Positions 6,445 through 8,084 of a stretch of 8,084 nt of DNA are shown here, in pieces. The notes under the pieces are model-generated. The model saw nothing but the letters and a program-made list of their open reading frames with translations. It was not told the origin of the DNA and did no database searches. A program made the translations under genes and the position numbers. The DNA is from Pseudomonadota bacterium. Its GTDB lineage: Bacteria; Bdellovibrionota; UBA1018; CAIMNF01. Each line of letters opens with the position of its first letter. The first letter of the stretch is position 1. The stretch is taken from NCBI GenBank assembly GCA_027482725.1, contig JAIXVT010000344.1:1-8084 (forward strand), read 5' to 3'.

Positions 6445-7011
6445 GTGCAACAGAATCTTGTGAATGTGAAACAGCCGAATCATGTAAAAATTGTTCTTAT
6501 TGCGGGGGTGAGTAAGTCTGGTGTGATTGGCGACGCTGGCAGTATTCCTTGGAACGTTCCTGATGATCTCAAGTTTTTTCGTGCCCAAACCCTTGGGCAT
6601 ACGGTGCTTATGGGCCGAAAAACTTTTGAGTCATTAGGGCGTCCACTGCCCAAGCGTAACAATTGGGTGTTGTCACGATCGTCTCGTCCTGATGGTCTTG
6701 ATCCCAGTGTAGATTGGTTTTGTACCGTTGATGATGTGATGAAGTCGATTCATGCTTTATCCGAATCCTCTACGCTTTTCGTGATTGGAGGGTCGGAAAT
6801 ATACTCGCTTTTCTTGGCCTTTGCGGATGAGGTGCTTCTTACTCACATCCCCATTCAGGCCCAAGGAAAGGTGGTTTTTCCGGGCTATTCTGATGGAGTA
6901 TGGGAATGGCCAGGCTTTAAAGAGGTCAAGACCATGTCGATTGGTCAAGAACCCACTCTCGGGTTACCTCTTCTCGTCTCTTGCTATCATCGGTCAATGA
7001 TGATTGAATAA
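6445..7011 (+). CDS. folA: Dihydrofolate reductase FolA
   Basis: It reduces dihydrofolate to tetrahydrofolate with NADPH, recycling the product of ThyA encoded just upstream. Diagnostic parts are KIVLIAGVSKSGVIG (15-29), IPWNVPDDLKFF with the proton-donor-region acid Asp41 (E. coli Asp27), VLMGRKTFESLGRPLPKRNNWVLSR (54-78), and the NADPH-binding VIGGSEIYSLFL followed by LTHI. At 188 residues it is longer than typical (about 160), partly because of 14 residues before the first strand if GTG 6445 is used. GTG at 6460 or 6466 would give a more usual N-terminus. GTG 6445 is kept because it follows the thyA stop by 4 bp and has GGCGG upstream. Translational coupling to thyA is likely. Confidence 0.95.
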   Translation: MQQNLVNVKQPNHVKIVLIAGVSKSGVIGDAGSIPWNVPDDLKFFRAQTLGHTVLMGRKTFESLGRPLPKRNNWVLSRSSRPDGLDPSVDWFCTVDDVMKSIHALSESSTLFVIGGSEIYSLFLAFADEVLLTHIPIQAQGKVVFPGYSDGVWEWPGFKEVKTMSIGQEPTLGLPLLVSCYHRSMMIE

Positions 7012-7018
7012 AAAAACA

Positions 7019-7039
7019 AAATTTATTTAAAATAAATTT
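7019..7039. repeat. Perfect AT-only palindrome, possible operator
   Basis: The arm AAATTTATTT (7019-7028) is followed by a single A and then its exact reverse complement (7030-7039). It starts 7 nt after the folA stop and lies about 225 nt before the start of a gene encoding an AT-hook/helix-turn-helix protein. A dimeric repressor could bind here. It lacks the G-C stem and T-tract of an intrinsic terminator. AT-only palindromes arise by chance more easily than mixed ones. Confidence 0.45.
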
Positions 7040-7248
7040 GCCAAGATTTATTAAATGTGATTAGTTGATCTCGCTTTCGAGAGCGAATTGAAACGAGTTA
7101 TGCGAAACGAAGCGAGCAGTCGATTTGAAAACGACAGCATTAAAAAAAACAGTATTAAAGAAAACAATAAACTTAGAACCTACGGGCTTGCGGATAAACC
7201 AAGTAAGGATGTCTTGAGTTCCCGTGATAAAGCCGTGGAGAAAACACA

Positions 7249-7260
7249 GGAAAGAGAGAG
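7249..7260 (+). promoter_or_regulatory. Ribosome binding site deciding the regulator start
   Basis: GGAAAGAGAGAG ends 4 nt before the ATG at 7265. No comparable purine-rich site precedes the alternative starts at 7088 or 7100, which favours the short form of the protein. Confidence 0.55.
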
Positions 7261-7264
7261 AATC

Positions 7265-7768
7265 ATGATCACTGAGAAAACAGAAACAACTAAGCCAAAG
7301 CGTGGACGTCCCAAAGGAAAATCAAACGATAAGCGCTCCTTTGGCCCTTTGGGTGATCTCATCCGTAAAAAAAGACTAGACCGAAACTTAGGGCTTTCAG
7401 ATGTAGCTAAAGCCGTAAAGTGTAGTGTTCAGTTTATTTCTAATATCGAGCATGGCCGCGCGCCTTTGCCTTGGGATAAAGCTCAACGACTGTCCGGATA
7501 TTTGGATATCCCGATGGAGGACTTGCAATCTGCCAATTTATCAATCCGTGCAGACTTCCAGAGTTTTGTGGCGACGTCTCGGGGTAAAAAGGTGAGCAAA
7601 GATAAAACCGTACTAGCGAACGTGAAGGACGCCAGTTTGGTTTTGGCCAAGTCGCAAACCGACTCGACGATTGCCGATTTGATGAGAATTTTTCAGTCGG
7701 CATCACCCACAGCGAGGAAAAAGATTTTGGTTGAGGCCAAAAAGATTGCCGAAACTTATCCGGTATAA
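7265..7768 (+). CDS. XRE-type helix-turn-helix regulator with AT-hook
   Basis: The 167-residue form starts with a basic, disordered-looking segment containing KPKRGRPKGKS (10-20), whose RGRPKG core is a classic AT-hook for the minor groove of AT-rich DNA. Residues 28-90 form an XRE/Cro-type helix-turn-helix: LGDLIRKKRLDRNLGLSDVAKAVKCSVQFISNIEHGRAPLPWDKAQRLSGYLDIPMEDL. The C-terminal part (about 91-167) is charged and probably helical, with no recognised domain. It should be a DNA-binding transcription regulator whose targets are unknown. The AT-rich palindrome upstream suggests autoregulation, by inference only. A longer form from 7100 or 7088 is possible. The gene has its own terminator and is preceded by a long leader, so it is probably transcribed separately from thyA-folA. 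Confidence 0.82.
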   Translation: MITEKTETTKPKRGRPKGKSNDKRSFGPLGDLIRKKRLDRNLGLSDVAKAVKCSVQFISNIEHGRAPLPWDKAQRLSGYLDIPMEDLQSANLSIRADFQSFVATSRGKKVSKDKTVLANVKDASLVLAKSQTDSTIADLMRIFQSASPTARKKILVEAKKIAETYPV

Positions 7769-7779
7769 TTGTGTAAAGT

Positions 7780-7825
7780 GCCCCGGGGTGATGCCTGTGA
7801 AATCAGGCGCCCTGGGGCTTTTTTT
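7780..7825 (+). terminator. Large two-part intrinsic terminator after the regulator gene
   Basis: GCCCC (7780-7784) pairs with GGGGC (7814-7818), followed by a G-T wobble and GGG with CCC. After an internal bulge, GCCTG (7793-7797) pairs with CAGGC (7804-7808) around a six-base loop. Seven T residues follow (7819-7825). It begins 11 nt after the stop codon and separates the regulator from the downstream HNH gene. Confidence 0.92.
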
Positions 7826-7852
7826 ATCTAAAATTCGTTGAGTGGGTTCTTT

Positions 7853-8084
7853 GTGAGTGATTTTATTCCTCTTGATCCGAAAAATACAGATCCTAAACGT
7901 GTCGCAAGGGAGCGCGCTAAAGCGCGCGATCTTCGCCAAACCACGTGGTGGAAGCAAAAGATTGCTCGCGGGGTCTGTGAATATTGCTCAAAAAAATATA
8001 AACCTAACCAGTTAACGATGGATCATGTGGTCCCCGTTGCGCGTGGCGGTGAAAGCGTAAAGTCTAACCTCGTTGCAGCGTGCA
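7853..8084 (+). CDS. HNH endonuclease-like protein (N-terminal part)
   Basis: The frame is open from GTG 7853 to the window edge (77 codons). After a charged N-terminal stretch rich in Arg and Lys, it shows VCEYCSKKY (41-49), a zinc-binding C-x2-C pair, and then TMDHVVPVARGGESVKSNLVAAC (55-77). This is the DH core and the GG-x2-xxxN pattern of HNH nucleases, and the final Cys probably starts the second C-x2-C pair. Such proteins cut DNA in restriction, phage or mobile-element settings, and some are of unknown cellular role. No partner gene is visible here. GAGTGGG lies about 6 nt upstream as a weak ribosome binding site, and an in-frame TTG at 7838 is a less likely start. The gene follows a strong terminator, so a promoter must lie in the short gap or the preceding gene. 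Confidence 0.85.
   Translation, partial: MSDFIPLDPKNTDPKRVARERAKARDLRQTTWWKQKIARGVCEYCSKKYKPNQLTMDHVVPVARGGESVKSNLVAAC

Larger units (their letters stand above)
7012..7264 (+). promoter_or_regulatory. AT-rich leader/promoter region of the AT-hook regulator
   Basis: These 253 bp hold the promoter region of the next gene. The first part is very AT-rich and contains the 21-nt palindrome listed separately. A weak -10-like TATTAA at 7049-7054 would place a poor -35 inside that palindrome. Further on, TCGCT-TTCGAG-AGCGA can form a small hairpin near 7072-7087. From 7088 the frame is open and continuous with the regulator, so 7088 (TTG) or 7100 (ATG) could be an earlier start giving 55-59 extra, highly charged residues. 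I prefer it as leader because the good ribosome binding site is at 7250-7260. Confidence 0.4.

Noticed and set aside
7038..7066. TTGCCA at 7038-7043 as a -35 box of the regulator promoter
   Set aside because: No acceptable -10 hexamer occurs 16-18 nt downstream (TTAGTT and neighbours match poorly).
7703..7957. Minus-strand open frame across the regulator end, terminator and HNH start
   Set aside because: It crosses a strong plus-strand terminator and two well-supported coding regions, with no protein-like features.

Overview
The window is ordinary bacterial chromosome, with short intergenic gaps, G+C in the mid-40s percent by eye, and Shine-Dalgarno sites in front of several genes. A lipobox-bearing lytic transglycosylase, Sec-type signal peptides and a periplasm-type SGNH hydrolase point to a Gram-negative cell. 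The gene mix (Rep-like helicase, stand-alone urate-oxidase-N membrane protein, AT-hook/XRE regulator) would fit Bdellovibrionota or another delta-type proteobacterial relative. That placement is a guess from gene content, not a demonstrated one.

Layout. At 1-361 a partial minus-strand gene for an unrecognised exported, cysteine-containing protein runs off the left edge. It is divergent from an exported SGNH/GDSL hydrolase (484-1482, +). A 232-bp non-coding stretch (1483-1714) follows. It holds what looks like a decayed copy of the 3' end of the next gene, overlapping a tiny lipoprotein-like reading frame. Then come three minus-strand genes: an MltB-type lytic transglycosylase lipoprotein (1715-2623), a PuuD/urate-oxidase-N-type membrane protein (2699-3391), and a Rep/UvrD-family superfamily 1A helicase (3455-5584). 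In transcription order this is helicase, membrane protein, a strong intrinsic terminator (2640-2671), then the transglycosylase, which starts only 16 nt past the terminator U-tract.

Divergent from the helicase lies a thyA-folA pair (5646-7011, +), with 4 bp between the genes. ThyA makes dTMP and oxidises methylene-tetrahydrofolate to dihydrofolate, and FolA reduces it back. Both start with GTG. A 253-bp AT-rich leader with a perfect 21-nt palindrome separates folA from a small regulator (7265-7768, +) that joins an AT-hook to an XRE-type helix-turn-helix. A large two-part terminator closes that gene. The window ends in the first 77 codons of an HNH endonuclease-like protein (7853-8084, +).

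I found no tRNA, rRNA, CRISPR array, insertion sequence or defence island. Most of the window is housekeeping. The most interesting items are the apparent tandem-duplication scar behind the transglycosylase gene, the terminator placed in the transglycosylase leader, the AT-hook/XRE regulator facing an AT-rich palindrome, and the stand-alone urate-oxidase-N membrane domain.
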